The position numbers were made by a program, and so were the translations under genes. Of a stretch of 64,000 nucleotides of DNA, positions 39,856-50,416 are shown piece after piece. The stretch's first letter is position 1. Each line of letters starts with the position of its first letter. This DNA comes from Taudactylus pleione (lineage: Eukaryota; Chordata; Amphibia; Anura; Myobatrachidae): positions 186,001 to 250,000 of the forward strand of contig JAUIMM010001255.1 of assembly GCA_031769625.1 (NCBI GenBank), read 5' to 3'. The notes below the pieces were generated by a model. It searched no databases, had not been told where the DNA came from, and saw only the letters and a list, made by a program, of their open reading frames with translations.

Positions 39856-42800
39856 TTCAACACATCCAGTGAAATTTTGAGCTGTCTGTGTTTGCTACAA
39901 GAGGAGATATCACAAAGTATGCGCTTTTGTTGTTTTCATTGCTTTCAATGCATTTTGGCCTAAAACGAGCATTTGCTGTTTTCTCTTAAACGCAGCATGG
40001 GAGAAAAACCATTTCACATCACATTTGTGGGTTTTGGTCTTCAACACATCCAGTGAAATTTTGAGTTGTCTGTGTTTGCTACAAGAGGAGATATCACAAA
40101 GTATGCGCTTTTGTTATTTCCATTGCTTTCAATGCATTTTGGCCTAAAACTTGCATTTGCTGTTTTCTCTTAAACGCAGCATGGGAGAAAAACCATTTCA
40201 CATCACATTTGTGGGTTTTGGTCTTCAACACATCCAGTGAAATTTTGAGCTGTCTGTGTTTGCTACAAGAGGAGATAACACAAAGTATGCGCTTTTGTTG
40301 TTTTCATTGCTTTCAATGCATTTTGGCCTAAAACGAGCATTTGCTGTTTTCTCTTAAACGCAACATGGGAGAAAAACCATTTCACATCACATTTGTGGGT
40401 CTTGGTCTTCAACACATCCAGTGAAATTTTGAGCTGTCTGTGTTTGCTACAAGAGGAGATATCAGAAAGTATGCGCTTTTGTTATTTCCATTGCTTTCAA
40501 TGCATTTTGGCCTAAAACTTGCATTTGCTGTTTTCTCTTAAACGCAGCATGGGAGAAAAACCATTTCACATTACATTTGTGGGTTTTGGTCTTCAACACA
40601 TCCAGTGAAATTTTGAGCTGTCTGTGTTTGCTACAAGAGGAGATAACACAAAGTATGCGCTTTTGTGTTTCCATTGCTTTCAATGCATTTTGGCCTAAAA
40701 CGTGTATTTGCTTTTTTCTCTTAAACGCAACATGGGAGAAAAACCATTTCACATCACATTTGTGGGTCTTGGTCTTCAACACATCCAGTGAAATTTTGAG
40801 CTGTCTGTGTTTGCTACAAGAGGAGATATCACAATGTATGCGCTTTTGTTGATTTCATTGCTTTCAATGCATTTTGGCCTAAAATGAGCATTTGCTGTTT
40901 TCTCTTAAACGCAACATGGGAGAAAAACCATTTCACTTCACATTTGTGGGTCTTGGTCTTCAACACATCCAGTGAAATTTTGAGCTGTCTGTGTTTGCTA
41001 CAAGAGGAGTAATCACAAAGTATGCGCTTTTGTTGATTTCATTGCTTTCAATGCATTTTGGCCTAAAATGAGCATTTGCTGTTTTCTCTTAAACGCAACA
41101 TGGGAGAAAAACCATTTCACTTCACATTTGTGGGTCTTGGTCTTCAACACATCCAGTGAAATTTTGAGCTGTCTGTGTTTGCTACAAGAGGAGTAATCAC
41201 AAAGTATGCGCTTTTGTTGTTTTCATTGCTTTCAATGCATTTTGGCCTAAAACGTGCATTTGCTGTTTTCTCTTAAACGCAACATGGGAGAAAAACCATT
41301 TCACATCACATTTGTGGGTCTTGGTCTTCAACACATCCAGTGAAATTTTAAGCTGTCTGTGTTTGCTACAAGAGGAGATATCACAAAGTATGCGCTTTTG
41401 TTGATTTCATTGCTTTCAATGCATTTTGGCCTAAAACGAGCATTTGCTGTTTTCTCTTAAACGCAACATGGGAGAAAAACCATTTCACATCACATTTGTG
41501 GGTCTTGGTCTTCAACACATCCAGTGAAATTTTGAGCTGTCTGTGTTTGCTACAAGAGGAGATATCACAAAGTATGCGCTTTTGTTGTTTTCATTGCTTT
41601 CAATGCATTTTGGCCTAAAACGTGCATTTGCTGTTTTCTCTTAAACGCAACATGGGAGAAAAACCATTTCACATCACATTTGTGGGTCTTGGTCTTCAAC
41701 ACATCCAGTGAAATTTTGAGCTGTCTGTGTTTGCTACAAGAGGAGATATCACAAAGTATGCGCTTTTGTGTTTCCATTGCTTTCAATGCATTTTGGCCTA
41801 AAACGTGCATTTGCTGTTTTCTCTTAAACGCAACATGGGAGAAAAACCATTTCACATCACATTTGTGGGTCTTGGTCTTCAACACATCCAGTGAAATTTT
41901 GAGCTGTCTGTGTTTGCTACAAGAGGAGATATCACAAAGTATGCGCTTTTGTTATTTCCATTGCTTTCAATGCATTTTGGCCTAAAACTTGCATTTGCTG
42001 TTTTCTCTTAAACGCAGCATGGGAGAAAAACCATTTCACATCACATTTGTGGGTTTTGGTCTTCAACACATCCAGTGAAATTTTGAGCTGTCTGTGTTTG
42101 CTACAAGAGGAGATAACACAAAGTATGCGCTTTTGTTGTTTCCATTGCTTTCAATGCATTTTGGCCTAAAACGTGCATTTGCTGTTTTCTCTTAAACGCA
42201 ACATGGGAGAAAAACCATTTCACATCACATTTGTGGGTCTTGGTCTTCAACACATCCAGTGAAATTTTGAGCTGTCTGTGTTTGCTACAAGAGGAGATAT
42301 CACAAAGTATGCGCTTTTGTTGTTTTCATTGCTTTCAATGCATTTTGGCCTAAAACGTGCATTTGCTGTTTTCTCTTAAACGCAACATAGGAGAAAAACC
42401 ATTTCACATCACATTTGTGGGTCTTGGTCTTCAACACATCCAGTGAAATTTTGAGCTGTCTGTGTTTGCTACTAGAGGAGATATCACAAAGTATGCGCTT
42501 TTGTTGTTTTCATTGCTTTCAATGCATCTTGGCCTAAAACGAGCATTTGCTGTTTTCTCTTAAACGCAACATGGGAGAAAAACCATTTCACATCACATTT
42601 GTGGGTCTTGGTCTTCAACACATCCAGTGAAATTTTGAGCTGTCTGTGTTTGCTACAAGAGGAGATATCACAAAGTATGCGCTTTTGTTGTTTTCATTGC
42701 TTTCAATGCATTTTGGCCTAAAACGTGCATTTGCTGTTTTCTCTTAAACGCAACATGGGAGAAAAACCATTTCACATCACATTTGTGGGTCTTGGTCTTC

Positions 42801-43717
42801 AACACATCCAGTGAAATTTTGAGCTGTCTGTGTTTGCTACAAGAGGAGATATCACAAAGTATGCGCTTTTGTTGTTTTCATTGCTTTCAATGCATTTTGG
42901 CCTAAAACGTGCATTTGCTGTTTTCTCTTAAACGCAACATGGGAGAAAAACCATTTCACATCACATTTGTGGGTCTTGGTCTTCAACACATCCAGTGAAA
43001 TTTTGAGCTGTCTGTGTTTGCTACAAGAGGAGATATCACAAAGTATGCGCTTTTGTTGTTTTCATTGCTTTCAATGCATTTTGGCCTAAAACGTGCATTT
43101 GCTGTTTTCTCTTAAACGCAACATGGGAGAAAAACCATTTCACATCACATTTGTGGGTCTTGGTCTTCAACACATCCAGTGAAATTTTGAGCTGTCTGTG
43201 TTTGCTACAAGAGGAGATATCACAAAGTATGTGCTTTTGTTGATTTCATTGCTTTCAATGCATTTTGGCCTAAAACGAGCATTTGCTGTTTTCTCTTAAA
43301 CGCAACATGGGAGAAAAACCATTTCACATCACATTTGTGGGTCTTGGTCTTCAACACATCCAGTGAAATTTTGAGCTGTCTGTGTTTGCTACAAGAGGAG
43401 ATATCACAAAGTATGCGCTTTTGTTGTTTTCATTGCTTTCAATGCATTTTGGCCTAAAACGTGCATTTGCTGTTTTCTCTTAAACGCAACATGGGAGAAT
43501 AACCATTTCACATCACATTTGTGGGTCTTGGTCTTCAACACATCCAGTGAAATTTTGAGCTGTCTGTGTTTGCTACAAGAGGAGATATCACAAAGTATGC
43601 GCTTTTGTTGTTTCCATTGCTTTCAATGCATTTTGGCCTAAAACGTGCATTTGCTGTTTTCTCTTAAACACAACATGGGAGAAAAACCATTTCACATCAC
43701 ATTTGTGGGTCTTGGTC
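39856..43717. repeat. Satellite block A (21 monomers) left of LINE copy 1
   Basis: The first 2.6 kb of this 3862-bp block is reproduced after LINE copy 1, from 51619. Shared private variants are GTGTATTTGC with GCTTTTTTCTC (40701), CACAATGTATG (40831), GAGTAATC (41009, 41193), CACTTCAC (40933), TTTTAAGCTG (41345), ACATAGGAG (42386) and GCATCTTGG (42525). It starts at the exact base at which the LINE is inserted elsewhere, so block A plus LINE forms an 11.76-kb compound unit. Confidence 0.85.
43706..43717. repeat. Left target-site duplication of LINE copy 1
   Basis: TGGGTCTTGGTC ends the satellite and is repeated at 51607-51618 on the far side of the element. The empty monomer has it once, followed by TTCAAC. 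Its first four bases (TGGG) could be microhomology with the element end, so the certain duplication is 8 bp and the maximum 12 bp. Confidence 0.9.
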
Positions 43718-44186
43718 ATACTCCGTTTATTAAGGTATTGCAACACATGTATAGAATAAATAATACAGATACAGATAAAAACACAATACCCAATATGAAG
43801 ATGCAAATCATAACCACAATACAAACTTAACCTAAGCTAATCTTAGGCCACAGTCATTAACCAAGACTAATACATAATAGACTTTTGTTTTGTTTTGTTT
43901 TATTATTACAGAAACCAAACAGGCTACCTGCCTTAACAGTAAGTTGATCCGCGCAGCTGAAACCATTCATACCACCATGACAAGACAACAGATACACCAC
44001 CAATCCCACCACCACAAACCCCCCACCAACTTACCAACACGAACTCCATTGACATAGAGAAAGTGAGATACAGCACTTAGCTGCATGTAAAACCATTTCA
44101 AACAAAAAACAAGGACCAAAATCTACGGTAGAAAGTGATAGAATAGAAAGCCTAAGTATGGACAAAGACAGGGTGTCAGCCACCCA
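43718..44186 (-). other. 3' untranslated region of LINE copy 1
   Basis: This is the 469-bp non-coding tail after ORF2. It holds a short (AAACA)n-like run on the minus strand near 43883-43900 and AATAAA signals at 43899-43904 and 43726-43731. The element ends eight bases after the second signal (CGGAGTAT) and joins satellite directly. I see no open frame and no hairpin strong enough to call. Confidence 0.8.
43726..43731 (-). promoter_or_regulatory. Terminal AATAAA polyadenylation signal, LINE copy 1
   Basis: AATAAA lies on the minus strand, eight bases before the element's 3' end. The position fits a signal that defines the end of the transcript, yet no A tail follows in the inserted DNA. Confidence 0.55.
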
Positions 44187-47100
44187 CTAAGGGGGTTTTA
44201 GGTGTCTCCACCGCCTAGACCACCCAACAGCATCCAACCTCTCTTTATCCATTTCCATCAGTACCTTAACCTCGTGAAGAACATGACCCACCACCTCTAC
44301 ACAGGGAAGGATTTTGTTTCTCAAGGGAAGTAAACACCGTGCATTCCACGTGCAGTACCTAACCGCTAAGCTGACTAAGTAAATAGTGGTCAAATCATAT
44401 CGCCCATACCCTTTGAAAGCTCCATAGGCCCACTCAGGGTAACTCAGCCCCGAAAGACACGGGATACGTAAAGCCCTTGAGACCTGCCTACAAACCTTCA
44501 CATTAAAGGGACATTTCAAGAGGAAGTGGTCCATTGTCTCCTCCTCCCCTAGACACTCCTCACGTGGACAATCACGATCATTGGCACTCCGACTCTTGAT
44601 ATTTCCCCTCACGTAAAGCCTCCCTTGGAAGGAGAGCCAAGCAATATCCCTGAACTTCAGTGGAATTCTCTCCGATAACAACAGTGAGATCCCATCTGAG
44701 CGAATAATGCCTGGGCAGTCTTTCAGCGACAGCGGAGCATAAAAGTGAGAGCGCAAAATGCTTCTCCCCAACTGCTTCCTGGAGAAGGTTTTGACATCAC
44801 TCACCGTCAACCCCCAACGCCTTGTCACCTTCAAGCACAGGATGACGTAGGCCGGGAGGTATCCACTCTGGACTCTGAGGGTTCTTACACGGCCGTCATC
44901 ATACCACAAATCAAGAAAGGGAGACACCCAGGCTCTAAAACTCTCTACCCATTGAGGGAGGCCGTCCAAAAACAGACCACCAAGATTCATCTTAATAAAG
45001 GTTGTGGCAAAGAAAACCACCGGACTGACCATGCCTAGTCCACCTTCCTCCCTCAACCTGTAGGTTATCCCTCTCTTGACGATGTTCATCCTATTCCCCC
45101 ACAAAAGAAAGAAGAACAGGGCGTTCACCTTGGTCCACAAAGACTCTGGCAAAAAACATACATAACTGACATACAGAAAAATAGGGACCAGATAGGTTTT
45201 GCACAAGTGAATCCTTTCCCTGTAAGAAAACTTCCATTTCCTCCAGACTTGCACCTTCCTGGTAGCGTTTTCCAACCTACTATCCCAATTACGGGTGGCA
45301 TAATCGCCATGGTCAAATGTTATACCTAAGATCGTAATTTCAGGACTGGCCCGGGGAAGGCTGTCCGGAAGGCCAAATTCAGCACCTTCCTCCCCCATCC
45401 AGAAAGCTTCACACTTGTCCTGGTTCACCCTTGAGCACGAGGCTTCAGAGTATTCTGAGATGAGATATTCCACATCACGCGCCTCTGCCTCCGAAGACAG
45501 GACTACCGTAACATCATCAGCGTAAGCCACCACTCTCAACGGAGCCTCCGGGCCCAGCTGCACCCCCCTCACAGTGCCACAATCCATCCTCCTCACGAAG
45601 GGATCAATCGCGAACACATACAAGAGAGGGCTCAGGGGACATCCCTGACGAACACCGGAGTCAACCCTGAAAGCAGGGCCCACCCAACCATTCACAAGTG
45701 GGAAGCTTTCGGCCTGGCAGTAAATAACACGAAGCCAATCAACCACCCTTGTTGGAATACCATACCACTCCAGCACAGCCCACAAGTACTTGTGATTCAC
45801 ACGGTCAAAGGCCTTGGACTGGTCCAATGCCAGTAAGTACTTACCCCACTTCTCAGCACGACACCGTTCCACGGCCTCCCGGACGCCAAGGACAGCACTA
45901 AATGTACTACGGCCCTTCACGGTGCAGTGCTGAGACGGAGACAGTACCAGCCCGGAAATTTCCATCAGCCTATTAAAGAAGATTTTTGCCAAGATCTTCC
46001 TATCTGTATTGAGAAGAGCGATGGGGCGCCAATTCTCAATACGAGACGGATCCTTACCCTTGGACAATAATATGAGGGCGGATGACCTCATGGAAGGAGG
46101 GAGCAACCCCTCACCCAGGCACTCATTATATACCTCCATAAGGCGAGGAGCCAGGATGTCTGAAAATACCTGATAAAACTCAGAGGTTAAACCATCTGGT
46201 CCTGGGGACTTTTTGATAGACAATCCGCCTATGGCTATCCTGACTTCCTCCACCGTCACATCATTACCCAAGGAGTCAAAAGAGGCATCAAGTCCTTTGA
46301 GCCCTGGCGTCTCCCTCAGAAAAGTCTCCATCCTCTCTCTGATGAGTGGCTGCTCAGCCAAGAGATCAGAGTAATATGACCCAATGACTCCCAAGATACC
46401 TTCCTTATCATCACGGAGAGTACCCTGATCATCACAGAGGCCCCTGATCTCCCTCAAATCGACCGCTCTTCTGCAACTCTGGTAGGGATCAGGCGAGTGG
46501 TACTTACCATAATCCCTCTCCAGAACCAAAGAAGCCAGATGACTATACTGAAATTCCCTTAGCTGAGCCTTCACCCGGGAGATTTCCCCACCATCTCCAC
46601 CCTCAGAGATCAAGAAATTCAATTCTTTCCTCAATCTGTGGACGATGCACCTTTTTCTCAAGTTCCTCCGGGCTATCAGCCTCTGAAAGAACCCCCGAGT
46701 CCTCTTCTTACATACCTCCCACCACTCCGACCTACTCCAGCCAGCCTCCAGAAGTGACTCCTGTGATTGAAAGAAGTCTCTAAAAGACTGACTGACCCTC
46801 TCCTCCTTCAGAAGTTCTGAATTCAAGCGCCATAGGCCCCGTCCTTTCTGAGGAGTCTCTGAAACATTCAAAGTAACAGAAAGAAAAACGTGGTCGGAGA
46901 ATTCTACCGGCTTCACCTCTGGAGGCAAAGTTTTCGAAGACCCCTTAACAAAAAACCTGTCTATTCTAGATCTACGACTACCACAAAAGTATGTGAAACC
47001 CGTGAGGTCCGGAAAATGGCGAACATGCACATCAACCAGACCAGCCTCTCTAACCATACCTACTAAAAAATTTGCATCATAGCCCAGAGATGACCTGGCA

Positions 47101-47564
47101 CCTCCCCTGTCTTTGAGCCTAATGACAGTGTTGAAATCGCCACCAAAGACAATCTGCTGGGCCGTAAAAAGAAACGGTTTTATTAATCCAAAAAGGCACT
47201 TCCGATCCCAAGCCGACTGCGGTCCATAGACGTTAATCAGCCTAAGATCTTGCCCCCTTAGATTAATGTCCAAAACCATGCACCTACCTACCTGCAACTC
47301 TATAATTCTGTGTATGGTTACCATACCGGTAAAAAGAACCGCCACCCCACCGTACGGCTCGGCCGCAAGAGACCAGAAGGACGGACCACGCCTCCACTGA
47401 GCTTTCGCCCTATGAAGAGTGGTCAAATCCCCCACATGAGTCTCCTGCAAAAACAAAAAATCAGCATCAACCGTGCTGAAAAAATCAAAGGCCATAAAAC
47501 GAGCACGCTCGGAAAGAACGGAAGCCACATTAATGGTGGCGCATCGTATGGGTTGGGGAGCCAT
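44187..47564 (-). CDS. LINE ORF2: endonuclease and reverse transcriptase (intact, 1125 aa)
   Basis: This encodes the enzyme that nicks the target and copies the element RNA into it. Residues 1-225 are an AP-like endonuclease, with N12, E41 in QET, Y113 in NVYGP, D143 and N145 in GGDFNT, D202 in SRIDRF and the SDH triad at 223-225. Residues about 450-720 are the reverse transcriptase: SPGPDG at 453, ALDQSKAFD with D581, GVRQGCPLSP at 637, and YADD at 681 with D683 and D684. A C-x4-C-x8-H-x4-C motif (C999, C1004, H1013, C1018) matches the C-terminal zinc motif of L1 and Tx1 ORF2. The ATG at 47564 is preceded in frame by a TAA at 47576-47574, fixing the start. All expected catalytic residues are present. 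At 1125 aa it is shorter than the 149-kDa ORF2 of Xenopus Tx1. Confidence 0.95.
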   Translation of the reverse strand: MAPQPIRCATINVASVLSERARFMAFDFFSTVDADFLFLQETHVGDLTTLHRAKAQWRRGPSFWSLAAEPYGGVAVLFTGMVTIHRIIELQVGRCMVLDINLRGQDLRLINVYGPQSAWDRKCLFGLIKPFLFTAQQIVFGGDFNTVIRLKDRGGARSSLGYDANFLVGMVREAGLVDVHVRHFPDLTGFTYFCGSRRSRIDRFFVKGSSKTLPPEVKPVEFSDHVFLSVTLNVSETPQKGRGLWRLNSELLKEERVSQSFRDFFQSQESLLEAGWSRSEWWEVCKKRTRGFFQRLIARRNLRKRCIVHRLRKELNFLISEGGDGGEISRVKAQLREFQYSHLASLVLERDYGKYHSPDPYQSCRRAVDLREIRGLCDDQGTLRDDKEGILGVIGSYYSDLLAEQPLIRERMETFLRETPGLKGLDASFDSLGNDVTVEEVRIAIGGLSIKKSPGPDGLTSEFYQVFSDILAPRLMEVYNECLGEGLLPPSMRSSALILLSKGKDPSRIENWRPIALLNTDRKILAKIFFNRLMEISGLVLSPSQHCTVKGRSTFSAVLGVREAVERCRAEKWGKYLLALDQSKAFDRVNHKYLWAVLEWYGIPTRVVDWLRVIYCQAESFPLVNGWVGPAFRVDSGVRQGCPLSPLLYVFAIDPFVRRMDCGTVRGVQLGPEAPLRVVAYADDVTVVLSSEAEARDVEYLISEYSEASCSRVNQDKCEAFWMGEEGAEFGLPDSLPRASPEITILGITFDHGDYATRNWDSRLENATRKVQVWRKWKFSYRERIHLCKTYLVPIFLYVSYVCFLPESLWTKVNALFFFLLWGNRMNIVKRGITYRLREEGGLGMVSPVVFFATTFIKMNLGGLFLDGLPQWVESFRAWVSPFLDLWYDDGRVRTLRVQSGYLPAYVILCLKVTRRWGLTVSDVKTFSRKQLGRSILRSHFYAPLSLKDCPGIIRSDGISLLLSERIPLKFRDIAWLSFQGRLYVRGNIKSRSANDRDCPREECLGEEETMDHFLLKCPFNVKVCRQVSRALRIPCLSGLSYPEWAYGAFKGYGRYDLTTIYLVSLAVRYCTWNARCLLPLRNKILPCVEVVGHVLHEVKVLMEMDKERLDAVGWSRRWRHLKPP

Positions 47565-50416
47565 ATGTCTGAATTATAAAAGGTAGGACTACAACTCACT
47601 TTTTCTTTATCTGACGATCAGAATCCTCGTCTGAGGAGACTGATCGCTTACACGTTACCCCAAAAGGAAGATGGCCATCACCCGACAAAGACACCTCTTC
47701 CAACTCACCCTCCACCACATTCACACCATCAGCTGCAGAGGCCAAAGCCTCACCCTGTGGGTCATCTGACCCTCCAACTCCAGACCCCCCACCCTCACAC
47801 ACCTCCACAAGCGGAAGTGGACCAGGATCTGGGGCCTTTGGAGCTGCCAAAACACCTGACAAGACCTCAGGAGGATCCCCACCCAGATCTTCTACAGAAG
47901 ACCCTCCAGGATCACCCGAGCCAACATCCATAAATTCCGGAGTTTCCTCCACTACTTCCACCTCCTTCACCTCCTCGGTCTCCTGACCTATGACCGTCTC
48001 CTGGCACATCTCCACCACTACCTCCATATCAGGCTTAGGCCCCTCAATATATGGATCCCATACACCATGCTTCTCACCAGAATCCTCCTGCTCACCGGTA
48101 GACTTATCCAAAGCCTTCCCCCCCCTCCTCCTTGGTCTACCCCTCTTGGGCCTGGCCTCCTCAATCAATTTATCCACAACCTCCTTGCACACCTGAGGCA
48201 CCTTTTTTGATCCCTTTTGCTTCTCCTTCCCCTTAAGGGATTTAGCAACCTTGCTAGGAACCATGCTCACTTCCTCAGCAGTAACCACATCCTCCTCCCT
48301 CTCGTCATCAGATGACAGAGCCTCGAACCTGTTGGAACACACAACAGTATCTCCTAGAGGAGACACCCTCTTTGCACCACCCTTCACTGCAGTAAACGGC
48401 ACCTCTGTAGGAACTGAACCCACCCTCAATGAAACAGCCCTCTCCACTCTTTCACTCTCCTCAGTCCTACCATCCCCCACCTGGCCTCCCGCTACCAACA
48501 TTTTGCCCTTTGCAACAGTGGAGATACTCTGACTCCCGCCCCCTCCTGTCTTTCCTGGTGAAATTCTTGCCGACCTCTCCTCCAATCCCTTAGTAATTTC
48601 CGCAATCACCTCTAAGTCTGCGGCCAGCTCCTGTGCAGTACCCAGTTGACCAGTCTCTGCAGGCTCATCATCCTCATCCTCATCATCCCTCACTGCCCAA
48701 CGATCACGACGACTGGGCCCATCGTTGTGCTGAGCCTGCGGGCAACGACTATATGGATGACCCGACTCACCACACAGATTGCACCTCACATTTGAACAAT
48801 CTCTAGGCCCATGGCCCTGTTTCCCACACATCGTGCATAGAATCACTGGACAGTCCCTAGAAAAGTGCCTAAAACTACCACACTTGTGGCAAGTGCGCGG
48901 CTGCCCAGGATAAAAACACTGCAATCTGTCTCTGCCAATGTACGCAGCAGCCGGAATATGCTGAGTGTCCATGCCCGACTGAATAAGACGTACATAACAT
49001 GAATAGGCACCTCCCCACACCCCCCTCGTATAGTCAATCTTTTCCAGGTCAGACGCCAGAGGCATACAGTGTCTCGACAACCAGTACAAAATGTCAGCCT
49101 TCGGCAGCGACTCATTCCTTACCAAGACCGTCACCTTCACCCTATCCTGCTTGGTTAAGGCATGGGTACTATAGTTGGAAAAAGGCGCTTGGGACTTCTT
49201 CAGCTCCCATATTGCGGTAAACGCCTGTAAACCCCTCAGGGAAATGAAACTAACGTCATAGTCTGGTGTACTCACTGGGTGTATGCAGGCATAAAGGTCA
49301 TCAGCCCTGAAACCTTGTTCAAAAATCATCCCCAGAAATGTCGCTTTATCAGGAGGCAATCCCTCACCTATCCACTTGAACTGTATCACATTCCTCCTTT
49401 TTGCAGGGGCACCAGCACCAGCGCCCATGGTAAAGAACCTCGTAACTGGCGGCACCTTGCTACCCACAGCACTTGCATATGACACAGGACCAGGCTTACT
49501 CACAGGTTGCTGACCAGATGTTGACGGCACAGGCTGCACTCTCCCACCACCCACAGCATCACCACCACCCACAACCGTAGGAGCTACGCTGGCAGATTCA
49601 GCGGCTGCAGATACACTAGAACACACTGAAACAGGCCCTTTAGGAACAGAAACCTTTGACAAAGAAGCATGTACATCAGAAGTGACTTTTACATTGGCAT
49701 TACTACCCACATTGGAACCACCTGGTTTCACCTGCACCTCCTCCGGACTGACAGCATTCCCGTGCACCTTAGTGCCTGTAACTGCAACTTTATTAACACC
49801 TCCCCCCTGCACAGATTCCCTCCTCTCCTTGTCAGCCAGGATCAAGTCCAGCGCAGCCAGCGACCGGGCAGGCACATCCAGGTTGCCATAAATGGTGTCC
49901 ATAATAATAGATTGGCCCTTATTCAAAGAGTTCTTGTCCAGGGCAGGCAACCCTTGTGCCAAACCACCAGCCCCCTGCACCTCCATAGCCTCTACCTCCT
50001 CCACCGCCGCGAGCAGCTGCGTGTCAGTCATCACTCTCTCCTCCGTGTCCACAGGGGCACAGCCAAAACCTGCCCCTGCTAACGGAGAGGGAGAAGTGAC
50101 CACCGGACCGCCCGCCTGCTCCAGCCCTCCACCCTGCAATCCAGGCTCCGGTCCTGCCTCGGACAGAGCAACGGAGGACGCCCCCGTCACCATGGAAACA
50201 CTAACAGCCATTTCCATAGCAACGGCCACGCCCCCCTCCCCGTCACGCACACAAGCCGGCCCCCTCCGCTGCAGTAACTCACCCTGACTCATCATCGGGC
50301 CCGTCCTCCGAGCCAGATCGCCCTCCGGAACCAACGCCAGCACCTTCCGCTCCGCACCACTCGGGTCCAGCTGCACGGCAATCTCCGGCTCCGTCCCGAT
50401 TCCCAAGCTGCACGGC

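Larger units (their letters stand above)
1..43717. repeat. 184-bp satellite DNA array (left block, about 237 monomers)
   Basis: The whole stretch is a head-to-tail tandem repeat. Successive CTACAAGAG starts fall at 1, 185, 369 and 552, giving a 184-bp period and 183 bp where one T is missing (TGTGTTTCC instead of TGTTGTTTCC). The consensus monomer is about 39% GC by my count. It carries an EcoRV site (GATATC, bases 12-17), an NsiI site (ATGCAT, 54-59), a HaeIII site (GGCC, 63-66) and three CpGs (bases 28, 72, 97). Recurring monomer types are TGTTTTC/ACGTGC, TGATTTC/ACGAGC, TATTTCC/ACTTGC/GCAGC/GGGTTTTGG, GATAAC/TGTGTTTCC (183 bp) and TGTTTCC/AACACAAC. Their order repeats as higher-order units. 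There is no gene, no other transposon and no non-satellite sequence in this 43.7 kb. I do not recognise the satellite family. Confidence 0.98.

Noticed and set aside
1..43700. Dozens of open frames of 60-111 codons on both strands, with nearly identical proteins.
   Set aside because: They arise because two consecutive monomers lack stops in one frame (183 or 184 bp is close to 61 codons). They recur with the satellite period, overlap on both strands and show no codon constraint.
1..43717. CRISPR-like array of regular repeats.
   Set aside because: Repeats are 184 bp with no unique spacers, and the context is a eukaryotic satellite with a LINE.
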